This document shows positions 23,120-34,027 of a stretch of DNA of 64,000 nucleotides, piece after piece. A program made the translations under genes and the position numbers. Numbering within the stretch: position 1 is the stretch's first letter; each line of letters starts with the position of its first letter. Under the pieces are notes generated by a model that had not been told where the DNA came from, did no database searches, and saw nothing but the letters and a program-made list of their open reading frames with translations. This DNA comes from Aurifilum marmelostoma (taxonomy: Eukaryota; Ascomycota; Sordariomycetes; Diaporthales; Cryphonectriaceae), in assembly GCA_027559495.1 (NCBI GenBank), contig JAMXSV010000010.1:2418001-2482000 (forward strand), read 5' to 3'.

Positions 23120-24369
23120 CTTGTTTTGTGTGGTGCGGTGTGATGTGTGATTCTGGGTACTGTTCAAAAAGGAGGGAGACGGCGGCTTTGTTATGTGTTT
23201 GGATCTGATGGCTCTTAATTTCGTACGTAATTATGACGATGGTGGGTGGCCGTGGAGGTCGGCTGCAGGGGAGTGGCTGAACCTAATGGGACTGGCGAGT
23301 TTTTGGGTCTCAAGACTGGTATATAAGAAGAGGCAACCCTTCTTCTTTGTCAATTGATATTAAAAAGAAGAAAAGAGATCATATATGCTGTAGGAATTCT
23401 GGAGAGGAGTCCATCAAATTGGCGGAGGCTCCATGTGCCGGTCCTGCTGGCTGTTCTGGATTCGGGTGGGTCGATATCGACAGCCTGTCGTATGTTACGA
23501 CAGGGGGCTCTGAATGACACAGCACGCCTATTGACCCAGTGTCTACTTGGCTCGATGACCCAGCTGCAGTGAGCAGTGCCAGCGTCTTTGAATGGGTGGA
23601 CAATTTAGATAGAGAGCAGATCATGAAAATGGTGAAGAGAAAGGTCAAAACTTCAAGGAATGTATAAAAAAAAACAAAAAAAAAAAGAAGGAGAAGGAGG
23701 AGGAGGGAAGGTAAAGAAAACCTGACGATTCTGTAGGGACAGTACAGTCCGTACAGGCCGAAAGGGGGTGGTTTTAGCACTAGAGCCACAGCAGAGTTGG
23801 TCAGGACCAGGCCCTAACAGTTAAGCTGCTAAGGCCTGTCAACCTCCTGTCTACACGCTGTAAATACGACCCAAACTACGTCAAGTTGAGCAACTACAAA
23901 ACCCCCGAGAACAGATTGACGCCAACAGTAGGTCTCCACTGCTCCTCTGGTTAAATAACCATCAGCTCATGCATCGAAATATTTGAATCTCAAAATCATC
24001 AACCAATTGATCCATCTCACCGAGTCACTTAGTCTTCTGCCAACGCTGATACCGGATGGGTTGTGCAAGGAATCATGCCACTCGCTGGTAAATGTGGTCT
24101 GATGTCGACCCGCCCTCCGAACCGTACGATGAGCAGCGTTAAGGGAAAAGAAAGCCCACCACGGGAACTCGCTCGGACAACCTCGCACACACATTCAGAC
24201 ACGGTGCCACACAGACATACCATAGTGGCTGCCGATGCTGCCGTAAGCCCAACGTTGACTGACATGATTTTGTTGGTCCCTTTCGGTGATATAAAACTCA
24301 TGAAGAAACTCTGATCACCCGGGTGCCCCTCTGGACGCCCAGGTCTGAACCCAGATCCAGCACAGTTAA
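23120..24369. other. Intergenic region
   Basis: About 1.2 kb holding the promoters of the tail-anchored protein gene (minus strand) and the flavoprotein gene (plus strand). An A/G-rich simple tract lies at about 23660-23720. No coding region is supported. Confidence 0.5.
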
Positions 24370-26010
24370 ATGGACGCGCCTTCTCCAGCTGGAATGACCA
24401 GACGCCAGCTCCTGACCATCATCCTATTTACAGCCATCACAGCATATTTCTACCTAAGAGTCAACAACTCGCCCTCCCAGGACACAGCCATGTCGCCAGG
24501 CGCACCACCACCACCCCTCCAGACCGTCATCGTCGTAGGCGGCGGACTAGCCGGCCTCTCGGCCTCCTACGCCGCCCTTCGAGCCGGCGCAGCAGTGCGG
24601 CTCCTAGAGCGCGCAGAAAAGCCAGGCGGCAACAGCATCAAGGCCTCGTCTGGCATCAACGGAGCCCCCACGCGGTTCCAGAAGGGAAAAGACACCACCT
24701 TCTACAGCGACACCGTCCGGTCCGCCGGTGCCAGACTGGCCCAGGCCGACGCCAATACAGCCACTACGAGGTTCCGGCGCGCCGAGAGAGTGTCCCTCAT
24801 ATCAAAACTGACCACCTCGTCCGCCCAGGCCATCGATTTCCTCGTGGACGAGATCGGCGTGGACCTGAGCGTCGTGGCCCAGCTGGGCGGGCACAGCTTC
24901 CCGCGCACCCATCGGGGCGGTGGCAAGCTGCCCCCCGGCGCCGCCATCGTCACGGCGCTGATCGAGAAGCTGAAGCAGGACCCCAAATTTGAGCTCCGCA
25001 CCGGGTGCGAGGTGAAGAAGCTGCTCGTTTCCCCGCCCGGGAAGGCGTCGGGGAGCGGCGGCAGCAGCGTGACCGGAGTGGAATATGTCAATGCTGGCAC
25101 GACTTCGACGCTCGCGGGGCCGGTTGTCTTTACGACTGGAGGCTTTGCCGGTGATACTTGGGGCCTGCTGGATAAGTACAGGCCTGACCTTGCTGGACTG
25201 CCGTCGACGAATGATGCCAGGCCCGGAACGCACGGGATCCTGCAGGATGTGGGTGCACAGTTGGTTGATATGGAAAGTGTGCAGGTGCACCCCACTGGAT
25301 TCGTGCAGCCCTCGGAACCTGATGCGAGGGTCAAGTTTCTGGCTGCAGAGATGCTGAGGGGTGAAGGTGGCATCTTGCTGCACCAAGGAAAGCGGTTTGT
25401 CAACGAGATGGAGACGAGAGAACATGTCAGCAAGGTCATCATGAACTTGCCCCCTGCCAGCACCACAGAATCCACCCCCAGCAGCGAGGACGGCTCTTCA
25501 AAAGGTCTAACACAGTGGGACATTCAACTCCTGCTGGATCCTGGTGCCTGCGAAGCGGCGGCATCACATATCGGGTTCTACTTGTGGAAGGGCCTTCTGT
25601 CCAAGAAGAAAGTAAAAGACCTGGACGACGCCACGAGGCAGACAATCCGAGAATACTCGCAGGTTGTGGCTGGAGTCAAGGCTGACGCATTGGGACGCAA
25701 CGTGTTTGGGTCTTGGAGGCTGACGGGCCGTGACGACGAGGACGCCGAGCAGGAAATCTGTATCGGTCGGGTTACGCCCATTACCCATTTCACCATGGGC
25801 GGCGCAGCCATCAACGATAATGGCCAGATCCTGGCAAGAAACAGCAGTGATGATAGCAGTCTGAAGCCGGTCGAGGGACTCTGGGCGGCGGGAGAGATTA
25901 CCGGTGGACTGCATGGAGACAATCGCCTAGGAGGCTCGTCATTGCTGGAATGTGTTGTGTTTGGTCGGACGGCTGGTAGAGAAGCTGCGACATATTCACA
26001 TTCAAAGTAA
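24370..26010 (+). CDS. Fumarate reductase-type FAD flavoprotein (Osm1/Frd1 family)
   Basis: An intronless gene of 546 residues, unusual in this intron-rich window. Family members reduce fumarate to succinate with FADH2/FMNH2 and help reoxidise FADH2 during oxidative protein folding under low oxygen. An N-terminal membrane or signal segment (LLTIILFTAITAYFYLRV) fits entry to the ER or mitochondrial intermembrane space, as in yeast Osm1. The FAD-binding GGGLAGLS follows at 57-64, then an SGINGAPT stretch, VQVHPTGF near the active site, RFVNEMETREHVS, PITHFTMGG, and the C-terminal LWAAGEITGGLHGDNRLGGSSLLECVV signature split over the FAD-binding fold. It is convergent with the transporter gene with 90 bases between stop codons. 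Confidence 0.92.
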   Translation: MDAPSPAGMTRRQLLTIILFTAITAYFYLRVNNSPSQDTAMSPGAPPPPLQTVIVVGGGLAGLSASYAALRAGAAVRLLERAEKPGGNSIKASSGINGAPTRFQKGKDTTFYSDTVRSAGARLAQADANTATTRFRRAERVSLISKLTTSSAQAIDFLVDEIGVDLSVVAQLGGHSFPRTHRGGGKLPPGAAIVTALIEKLKQDPKFELRTGCEVKKLLVSPPGKASGSGGSSVTGVEYVNAGTTSTLAGPVVFTTGGFAGDTWGLLDKYRPDLAGLPSTNDARPGTHGILQDVGAQLVDMESVQVHPTGFVQPSEPDARVKFLAAEMLRGEGGILLHQGKRFVNEMETREHVSKVIMNLPPASTTESTPSSEDGSSKGLTQWDIQLLLDPGACEAAASHIGFYLWKGLLSKKKVKDLDDATRQTIREYSQVVAGVKADALGRNVFGSWRLTGRDDEDAEQEICIGRVTPITHFTMGGAAINDNGQILARNSSDDSSLKPVEGLWAAGEITGGLHGDNRLGGSSLLECVVFGRTAGREAATYSHSK

Positions 26011-26100
26011 ACAATATGGGCGTATACTTGACCATGACGGTATAATTAGATGGAGCAGGTAATGATTCATTTTATACCACGACCAATCATACTTCCTGTC

Positions 26101-27722
26101 TCACAAGGTATATCTAAATCCCAGGGCTCGGTCGCCTCTGCCTTGAGTAGTTGCCATGTCCTCTCCCTGAATTCCCCGCTGAACTAGCTGGTCCCGTTTT
26201 CTGTTGATCCTCTTGTAGCCCACAACCAGAATCACCCAAGCTATCATACCGGCAACAATGAACCCGATCTCCAGACCATGGCCGAGTATGTACCTTGGCG
26301 CATCTTGGGCACGGTAAAAGTTGGATGCCATCGCTATGCAGCTCGTCAGCCTGTTGTCTTATTTGCCTTTGCGACATACGACAGCGGTGTCCGTAACTAC
26401 TTACCACCAGCGAGATTGCCGATACTGATCTGGATACCCATACCGACCGCTCTCTTGTAACTCCCAGCGAGGTTGTTACTCAGCCAAGTGATGTTGCTCG
26501 GGTGCGTAGGATAAATCGCACAAGCCGCAATGAACACCCCGGCATAGATGACCCCAGGTCTTGTAGAGCTTATACACATAATGAACCCCGCCAGCATGAA
26601 GACAAACCCTCCCATGATGAAGGGGCTCCGTCTGCGGATGTGGTCGGCCCAGTATGCGATGGCCACCGTGAGTACTGAGGCTGCTACGTAAATGGGCACG
26701 GTCAGGAGCTGTGCGTCTGTCGAGGTGTAGCCTAGCTCCTTGATGATTGTCGGCAGGAACAGCGAGATGCCGTAGAGCGGGCAGACGTATCCCCAGTAGA
26801 CGACAATGTTGACCCAGACCTGCCAGTCACAGAACGCATCTCTGACATGCGCCCGCTCAAAGGTATCATCTGCGATGGCAACTCCTCCCGTCCCTGCGCC
26901 CTCGGCGTCTTTGCCATCCTGGTCAAGTCTCCAGGTCACGAAAGCTCGTTCCTGAGGTGTGAGGAAGGGGGCAGTGGAGGGCGAGTCGTAGACGAAAAAG
27001 TAGGCGATCACAGCGACGACTGTCGTCACAATACCCTCGAGGATGAAGATCCACCGCCATCCACCAAGACCTCCTACCCCGTCCATGAAGGAGATCGCGT
27101 ACGCCAAGAGGCCGGAAAAGGCACCTGCGATGCTTGCTGCGCTGAAAAAGTAGGCCTGTCGGACCTGGACCTCATACCTGGTGTACCACATTGTATTAAG
27201 GTAGACAATCCCGGGGAAAAGCCCTGCCTCCGCCACACCGAGGAAGATTCTCGCCGCGATCAGCCCCGCAAAGCTGGTCACGATGCCCATGAGCGTCATG
27301 ATGATGCCCCACGCAACCATGATGCTGGGCAGCCAGACCGACGGTCGGAATCGCTTGAGCAACATGTTTGAGGGCACCTCGAAGGCCGCGTACGTGAAGA
27401 AGAAGGCCGTGAGGCACCAGTTGTACTGTGCATCGGTCATGTCGAGGTCCTCTTGCAGGCCTTCAATCTTGGCATTGCCGATGTTGCCACGGTCGAGAAA
27501 GGACAGGAGGTATAGGATCGTTAACATGGGCACCAGGTGCAAGTCTAGCTTGCGGAGCACTTTGGCTCGAGATATGTTGTCGCTATGGTCGTCTGGTGTG
27601 AGTGCCTGCTCTAGGTGTTGTGCGTCGCCGCCATTGCCTTTCTCGTCCCGGCCAGAGTCGGTGCATGGATTCGTATCGCCGTCGACACGCATCACCGGGT
27701 CGGTCGAGGTCGGCACATGCAT
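26101..27722 (-). CDS. MFS transporter, Dal5/Tna1-type anion:cation symporter
   Basis: Exons on the minus strand are 27722-26405 and 26333-26101, giving 516 residues. The donor is GTAAGT and the acceptor TAG. About twelve membrane segments are visible. The family hallmarks are KLDLHLVPMLTILYLLSFLDRGNIGNAKI at the first helix, RIFLGVAEAGLFPG in helix 4, and the conserved NLAG ... MASNFYRAQDAPRYILGHG before helix 11. The Dal5 family moves allantoate, nicotinate, pantothenate and other small acids across the plasma membrane; which one cannot be told. The upstream part of the frame (TTG codon) is not used: the first ATG is in MHVPTS. A nicotinate-type role would fit the kynurenine genes 30 kb away, but that is speculation. 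Confidence 0.92.
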
Positions 27723-28354
27723 CTCTGATGTTTGCGATGGTCTATTAGACTTGTTGAAGATTAGCAAAGAGAACTAAACCAAACTAGAACCCAGAATTGA
27801 GAAAGCATAGTAGATGGTTCAAGAAATTGGTGAGGCTTGGCCATTGTTCAGGACTGAGAACGGCAGAATATACTATGCAACCACGTCCAAATTTTCCAGG
27901 CCAATGAAGGATCTGGACAGCTTGGAACTAGCTGCTGATCATCCTGTCTATCCATCTGTACCATGGTACACTTGCTTGAAGAGCGGAGAGAGTGGGTAGC
28001 AGGCAAAGATGGCTGGTCTCGGGACACAGTGAGACTTCCCCGCAGAGCGGCAAAGACCCACCGAGAATATGACAGAGCCAGATGTCTGTAGGTTCGGGTG
28101 AAATGCGTCCGTGAGCAGTGTGAGAGAGTCCGATGTTCGCATCGCGCCGAGTTGTGAGCTGAGGCAGTACGAATAAAAGAATGAGAGTTTCAAGCCTCTT
28201 CCACCCATGCGTCTTGCCTTCCCGCGGCCGACCGAGACGACAACTTCCTCAGCTCTCATTGCAGGATGAGCCATCAGAAGACGTCTGAGACGCGCGGTCA
28301 TAGTTCATTGGCCCTTCTGTGATAGAATTCATTGATGGATGCGAGGTCATGACT
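27723..28354. other. Transporter promoter region
   Basis: Upstream of the minus-strand transporter gene. It contains a 14-base perfect palindrome centred on CCATGG (about 27957-27970) but no supported gene. Confidence 0.45.
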
Positions 28355-28865
28355 TTACCTTTCGGCCTTCTTGCTGCTGGTTAGGCCCCATTCACTCATG
28401 TGGGCCGAGCGACTCGCCAGGAAGGCGACCACAAGTCGGTGCTGGGCTTCGGCAATCGCCAAGCACTCCTCGACCTCGTAAATATACAGGCCATCATCAT
28501 CCTCAACGTCCTCGATGTTCTTCTCCTAACGGGCACCCTGGGCGAGTAAGAGCTGAAGGTACCAGACTTGGCCTGTCATGGCTTCTGGATGTTAGATGAT
28601 GCGTCAGCTGCGAGGCACAGGGTAAACAAGGGCAAGATGCGACCTACTTACTGGCAGACCTTGTTGTGCTGAGAGCAGCTGTCACAAGAAGAGGAGCCCG
28701 CATTCGATCTTCCACAGGTGATCTTGAGCGGCTCGCTAGCGGAGGGGATGTGTTCCCACTCCGTTACGGTCGCACACCTCATACAGATGAGGTGGGCAGG
28801 CGACACGGGCACACCTCTGCGAGTGGTCCCTCATGGGCCTGCTTCGCGGTGCGGTGAGGAGGCAT
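28355..28865 (-). pseudogene. Relic of a zinc-cluster-like gene
   Basis: Reading the minus strand, coding-like pieces follow each other in different frames. The first is MPPHRTAKQAHEGPLAEVC (from 28865, stop at 28779). The second, from 28782, holds CDSCSQHNKVC, a Cys-x2-Cys-x6-Cys half of a fungal zinc cluster, and ends at a perfect GTAAGT donor at 28651. A CTAAC branch and CAG acceptor lie just before 28584. The third piece reads YLQLLLAQGAR, then a TAG, then KNIEDVEDDDGLYIYEVEE and AEAQHRLVVAFLASR, ending at 28355. The acidic, helical third piece and the good intron signals point to a former gene. At least two frame shifts and one stop break it. The open frame seen on the plus strand here is its shadow. 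The former function was probably DNA binding, which is inference. Confidence 0.4.
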
Positions 28866-30739
28866 CTTGTTGGCTGTGCTGCTGAACCGGGACGATATGG
28901 GGAAAACAAAGGGGGGGGGATGAGAGGGTGTACAAGATGCTATCTGCCCTCGGGTCTGGATGAGCACAAATACGGCCAAGGTGAGGACAGTACAGTTCTT
29001 CCTCCTGTATCCTGACCTCTGAAACCTTTTTGGAAGCAAGGACTGGGAACTCGCCTTCCTCTTTGATGACCAGCGAAAGAATTTGGGGAAGGGGCGCCCG
29101 CTCCACGTCCACAGTGAGTGACATCAGCCTTCATCCTTCCTTAGCTTTCTACTGATATTGACGAGGAAGGAAGAGAATGACTTACTTCTCAGTGAAAGGA
29201 ATAATTAAACGAATAATTAAGTAACAAATAAATGAGGCAGAGAACAATTCAATCGTATTATTAAGTCTTCATCACGTGGATACCTATAAGCCCTCACAGT
29301 CTGCAACCCCGTCATTGTCCATGTGATTGTCAGAAGATCAACCTGACTTAAAACATCAGCATTGCATGTACTGTGCACTAATTCGCATGGAGTCTCAGGT
29401 GCTCCGGCAGACTACCTTTATTATAACGGCCGGCCAACCTATTACAGCATTATTTGCCAACGAATATTGCTTCCTTGACAGGCCCGGCATCGACCACCAT
29501 GCCCTGCAACATTGCCACGGTCAGCATCATCTAGACTTACTGGGCAGCTGCACATTCTGATGGGATAAAAGAGTGCAGCCGAAGCGGCTGAGATTGATTG
29601 CGCCACGCCTTTCGACATCTATGATCATGAGCATATCGTATCGGCTGAGACAGCCGCTTTCAAGAGTGCCTGCGAGGAGGCTGTGCCGTGGTGGATCCTC
29701 GAAAGTTTTCGCCACACCGAGAATTGCTCGTCATGATATCACAATGGGAACATATCATCAAGAATATACGAAATTACTTTGAAAGTTTCTTTGTTGTTGC
29801 TTGGGCCAAGGTTTACGAGACCAAGAGTGGGAAAGATCGAGATCCAATATGATCCAGATGCTGGAGATGTTTCTCCTCAACCTTCAACGACTGGTCGACG
29901 TGCACATGCTTTGATCATTCCGTATAGTAATGAAGACATTACCAGTCAATTCTGCTCGATTACTTCATTTACGTGATCTTGATACTATGATGCCATTCTC
30001 TTCCGCCTCTGGGTAGCCCTAGCCCCCTTTTGCCTCACCTTCCCATTTTTTCTTGCCCCTTTTTTGATCATAACGTTTCTCAGCATTTACGTTAGGGAAT
30101 AGGTCATGGCACCTTTGAATGTTGACCGACTAATAGCTAGACCGATCAGGAGGTGCAATATGGAGCCAGCTTGTCGTACATGACGTATCGACGACACAAG
30201 TCTAGACTGGATTGACCCAGAACAGGTCTGACATGCTCTCGCCTAAAGTTCTGCATTGCGTACGTACGATTGATCTTCACTGAACGCAAGTGGTTCGGTC
30301 ATGCAAAATTTTCTGACCTGTCGAAGACGTGAGCCGCCATGTTCACGATGCTTTGTACTCGGAAAGGAAGGCTGAAGTGAGACCTTCCCATCGATTCTTT
30401 TCTTTATTCAAGTCCCACGGCTTGGATTTGCCCCTGAGTTCTCGCCTCTCCAAGTCCGTACAAAGAACCACATAGCAGATAGATGCACAATGCTTAAGTA
30501 CAATACTAAACTTCCGCAGTTGAAAACGAAAAGTTCCCGTAAGTCTTCAAAAATGAATTTTTGTGCGGGCGAAATCGTTGGACTCGGATGACTGCATATT
30601 ATGTAGTTGGTTATATTTCCGATATAAACTTCATTAAATCACCTCCAAGAATTCTTCATTCATCTCCATCATTATTGTGTCAGGGGTCATTTTCCGCCAT
30701 TTCCTCTTGGTCTCACCGAACACTTCAGAGCCCATCGAC
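28866..30739. other. AT-rich intergenic region
   Basis: About 1.9 kb with an AT-rich core (about 29200-29300 and 29930-30600), including several AATTAA words. No domain, intron structure or repeat array is seen. The right end should hold the promoter of the amino-acid transporter gene. Confidence 0.45.
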
Positions 30740-32737
30740 ATGGCCAACACAGGAACCGCCTCTCCTTCGCTGATAACTGGCCATGAGCCAGTGTCGGGTT
30801 CATCCACCGAGAATATGTCATCTCTAAGACAGCTCAAGCTCGGCATAACCTTCGAAGAGTACATGCATCATGCATCCATCACTCGTGCCAAAGAGAAAAA
30901 GGCAAATGAGGATTACTTGCGCACGCGAGGTCCTGTCAATCTCATCAGCCTCATCAAGGACAGGTTCTCGAAAGGGCACATGCAAGCCCCAAAACAGAAT
31001 GAGGGCATAGTCGACTTGGCTGGGTCCTCACAAGTTGAAGGACCCCAGAGGAAAGATCAAGCTACCGTACAGACATTGCCCATTAGTGTGCACGGCGGTA
31101 GTGGACCCTCGACCCAGGATGAGCTGTACCTGGCGAATAGAGCACTTCGCACCGCAGGATGGGGAAGTGTCTTTTACCTCATCACAACAGATGTTCTTGG
31201 GCCTTCGAACACGCCGTAAGCCTCTCATATCACCTCCCCAACCAGTACGTGAACTTGGCTGACCAGCGACTACTCGCTCAGGTGGGCCTTTGCACAGACG
31301 GGATACGGTCCGGGCGTCATCATGTATATTGCCTTTGGTTCACTCTCGGCTTAGTACGTGTATCCCATTCCATGTTCTGCCTCTCCTAGCTCTCGCCTAA
31401 CCGTCCTAGTTCTGGCTGGCTCTTGTGGAAGATGTTCCTTGGTCTGGACTCTGATCGCTACCCACTGAGAAACTACGCCGACATTTTCTTACGCCTCTAC
31501 GGGTCTGGTGCCGGCTATTTCGTCCATTTCGCCCAAGCAGTACAGCTGATCCTGTCCATTGCGTACCTTATCCTGCTGAACGGGCAGGCTATCTCTCAGA
31601 TCTCGCAGACAAAGCCAGGGGTGAATGGACTCTGTTTCATTATCTGCGTCCTGACCTTCACCTTGATCGGCATGGTGGCTGGTCAGGTCCGGACTCTGCA
31701 GCGATTTGCCTGGCTAGCCAACTTCTCTGTATTTATCCAGCTCATCCAGGCCTTCATCATGTGAGTATTCCTTCTCCATCGAAGACGCGTCGATTTTCCT
31801 TAATGACTAACAAGACACCACCAAAATAAGCATGGGCCTTGTGGCGCATTTCGCCCCCAATTATGCCGCAATTGAGGCATCGTTCGGTATGCCACCAGGT
31901 CCGATCCAAACATTCGCCGGCACACCACCAGATGGACTCAAGACTGGCGGCAACGGATCTGCGGCCGGAATCAACGCAGCGTCACAGGCAGTTCTGGCTT
32001 ATGGAGGCGCCATGTTCTTCCCAGCCTTCATGGCGGAGATGCGCCACCCCATGGACTTCTGGAAGGGCATGATCTGCGCACAGGCGCTGCTCACTGTGGT
32101 CTACATCGTCTTCGGGTCAGAGGTCTACCACTTTCAGGGCCAGTTTACGTACCTCCCTGTCGCGCAGGGCATCAGCAACTATGGCTGGCAGACAGCGCTC
32201 AATGTCATGTCCATGCTCGCCGGCCTGGTTGCTACCTGCCTTTACACGAATATTGGCTTGAAGATCGCCTACGTCGAGGTCCTGCAGCCCTTTGGATTCT
32301 CACCGCTGACCACGAAGAAGGGGAAGCTCTGGTGGGCGGCTATGGCCCCGGTCGTCTGGGCTATCGGGTTCGTGATCGCACCAGCAATTCCACAGCTGGC
32401 GTCAGTCTCCAGCTTTGGCGGTGCTCTCTTCGGGATTGGATTCAGCTTCATCTTTCCTGCCCTCGGCGCGCTGGGCTACTTCATCCGCGAAGACGCCATG
32501 GTCGCCGACGTGGAAACCTTTGACGAGGCCAGCCGCACCTATCACTACGTGGACCATGGATGGAAGCGATTTCTCCGCGCTGTGAAGAAGCGGCCCTTTT
32601 TTCACTTGTGGAACCTGGTGTATCTTCTCTGTTCACTTGGGGGTTGTGTGCTTGGGTGTTACACTGCGATCAAGCAGATGATACTTATTTTCCAAGCGGG
32701 GGTGGCTACAAGTTTCACCTGTACGAGTCCTGTCTAG
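30740..32737 (+). CDS. Amino-acid transporter, AAAP family
   Basis: Exons 30740-31215, 31282-31353, 31410-31760 and 31831-32737 give 601 residues, with all junctions in frame. The first 135 or so residues are hydrophilic and probably cytosolic. A conserved block follows, FYLITTDVLGPSNTPWAFAQTGYGPG, the entry to the first helix of the Aa_trans fold (PF01490); about eleven membrane segments come after it. Other conserved text is SISQTKPG-like (QISQISQTKPG), FPAFMAEMRHPMDFWKG and YTNIGLKIAYVEVL. Fungal members import neutral amino acids or work at the vacuole; the long N-terminal tail is typical of the fungal plasma-membrane subgroup. The ATG used is the first true ATG; the frame extends upstream only through a GTG. 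The last residues (SFTCTSPV) look like the natural end. Confidence 0.9.
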
Positions 32738-33552
32738 TAACGAGCTTGGTCTGGGTGAAAGTGGTTTGAGATCTGGGAGCGAAACTTTTCGAGACACTTC
32801 GTTTTTCGTGCTTTCGTTTACAATGTTCTTGTAATCAAGAGTGAGAAAACGATTGCGAGTGTCATATAGTGAGAGCTGCGAAGTTTTGGTTGTGTCTGAA
32901 TATATGGCACATGGAATGTTTTTGTAGAGAGTTCATGAAAAATCATATTCAACAGTATGTAGTACATGCAATAATAAAATCATCAGCGATAAAGTACAAC
33001 TGGCGTTAGTAATTAGTCAGTAGTATGACAGGTCTGAATCTATACAAAAGAGATTAGGTCGGGGGGAGAGGACGGGATGGGTGGTGATAGCCTCAAGACT
33101 TTATTGTGTAGGCTACTTTACAAGCGCTGCAGACGGGTATGCTATGTGTTGGGCAAAACACCAAGGAACTATATGGTGATAGTTGCGGGTGGTTGGTGGT
33201 GTGGCGTCTTGCCGCTCCGCTAGGCTTAAGGACGGTCGGTGGGCACTTAGTTCACATGTGACAATGGATGAGGACAGTGAGGTTGTCTATAGAGTCATTC
33301 GGTGCCTTGCATTGAGGGCGGCACGGTCCCAACTATCCTTTGCCTTGTGCCTAAGCCGAGCGTGCCAGGCCCAGAGACAAGATCTTGACTATCTAAATGT
33401 GAGCCGAGCAACTGTGAAGGCGAGCTCGGAACTATTATGTGAGTTGACATGAGAACTGCAGTACCCCCAAAGACAAGAAGAAGAAGAACAAAACCCAAAG
33501 AGCAAAACACCAAAGACCCAAAGAGCAAAACACCCAAACAAAACACTCGAAC
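32738..33552. other. 3' flank and A/C-rich lead-in to a minisatellite
   Basis: The 3' flank of the transporter gene, then a stretch with AAAGAGCAAAACACC-type direct repeats (about 33497-33547) that leads into the minisatellite. No gene is supported. Confidence 0.5.
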
Positions 33553-33728
33553 CTGAACGCCTACCCAATGCTGAACGCCTCCCAATGCTGAACTCCTTCC
33601 CAATGCTATGCTGAACGCCTCCCAATGCTAAACGCCTCCCAATGCTGAACTCCTTCCCAATGCTATGCTGAACGCCTCCCAATGCTGAACGCCTCCCAAT
33701 GCTGAACTCCTTCCCAATGCTGAACGCC
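33553..33728. repeat. Minisatellite with 17/18-base units in a higher-order pattern
   Basis: About ten tandem units of CTGAACGCCTCCCAATG (17 bases) alternate with an 18-base variant CTGAACTCCTTCCCAATG. Two of the 18-base variants are followed by a CTATG spacer, so the array repeats in groups of three. Units differ by one or two bases, which suggests fairly recent expansion. The minus strand stays open through the array, but without coding evidence. Confidence 0.92.
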
Positions 33729-33771
33729 AAACTCCAAAACTCCAAAACTCCAGAAACTCCAAACTCCAAAC
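33729..33771. repeat. AAACTCC short tandem repeat
   Basis: Five copies of a 7-9 base AAACTCC/AAAACTCC unit directly follow the minisatellite, forming a compound repeat block. Confidence 0.8.
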
Positions 33772-34027
33772 CAGAAAAGGAAATTGCAAGGCGACCGAAG
33801 ACAGAAGAAGAGCAGAACAGTGGCCAGTCTTAGGCCAGTAGGCTGCTGGTGGTAAGTAGATCCGGTTGTGGGCGTAGATTGTAGCCCTGTTGTCCCCGTC
33901 CAATATCCGCCCTGGACTTTTTTGGGTTTTTGTTCTTTTCCTTCTTTTTTTGGTCTTTTCCTTTTCTGGTCTTTTTTTTTTCTTTTTTCTTTTTTCTGCC
34001 AAATGTCTTCCTCCTAGATGCCGCCTC

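Noticed and set aside
27723..27767. Longer start for the Dal5-type transporter
   Set aside because: The extension begins at a TTG, not an ATG.
33389..34002. Minus-strand frames through the minisatellite (Lys-rich start, SIGRR repeats)
   Set aside because: Open only because the repeat unit lacks stops; the Lys-rich start comes from a poly-T tract. No intron or domain evidence.
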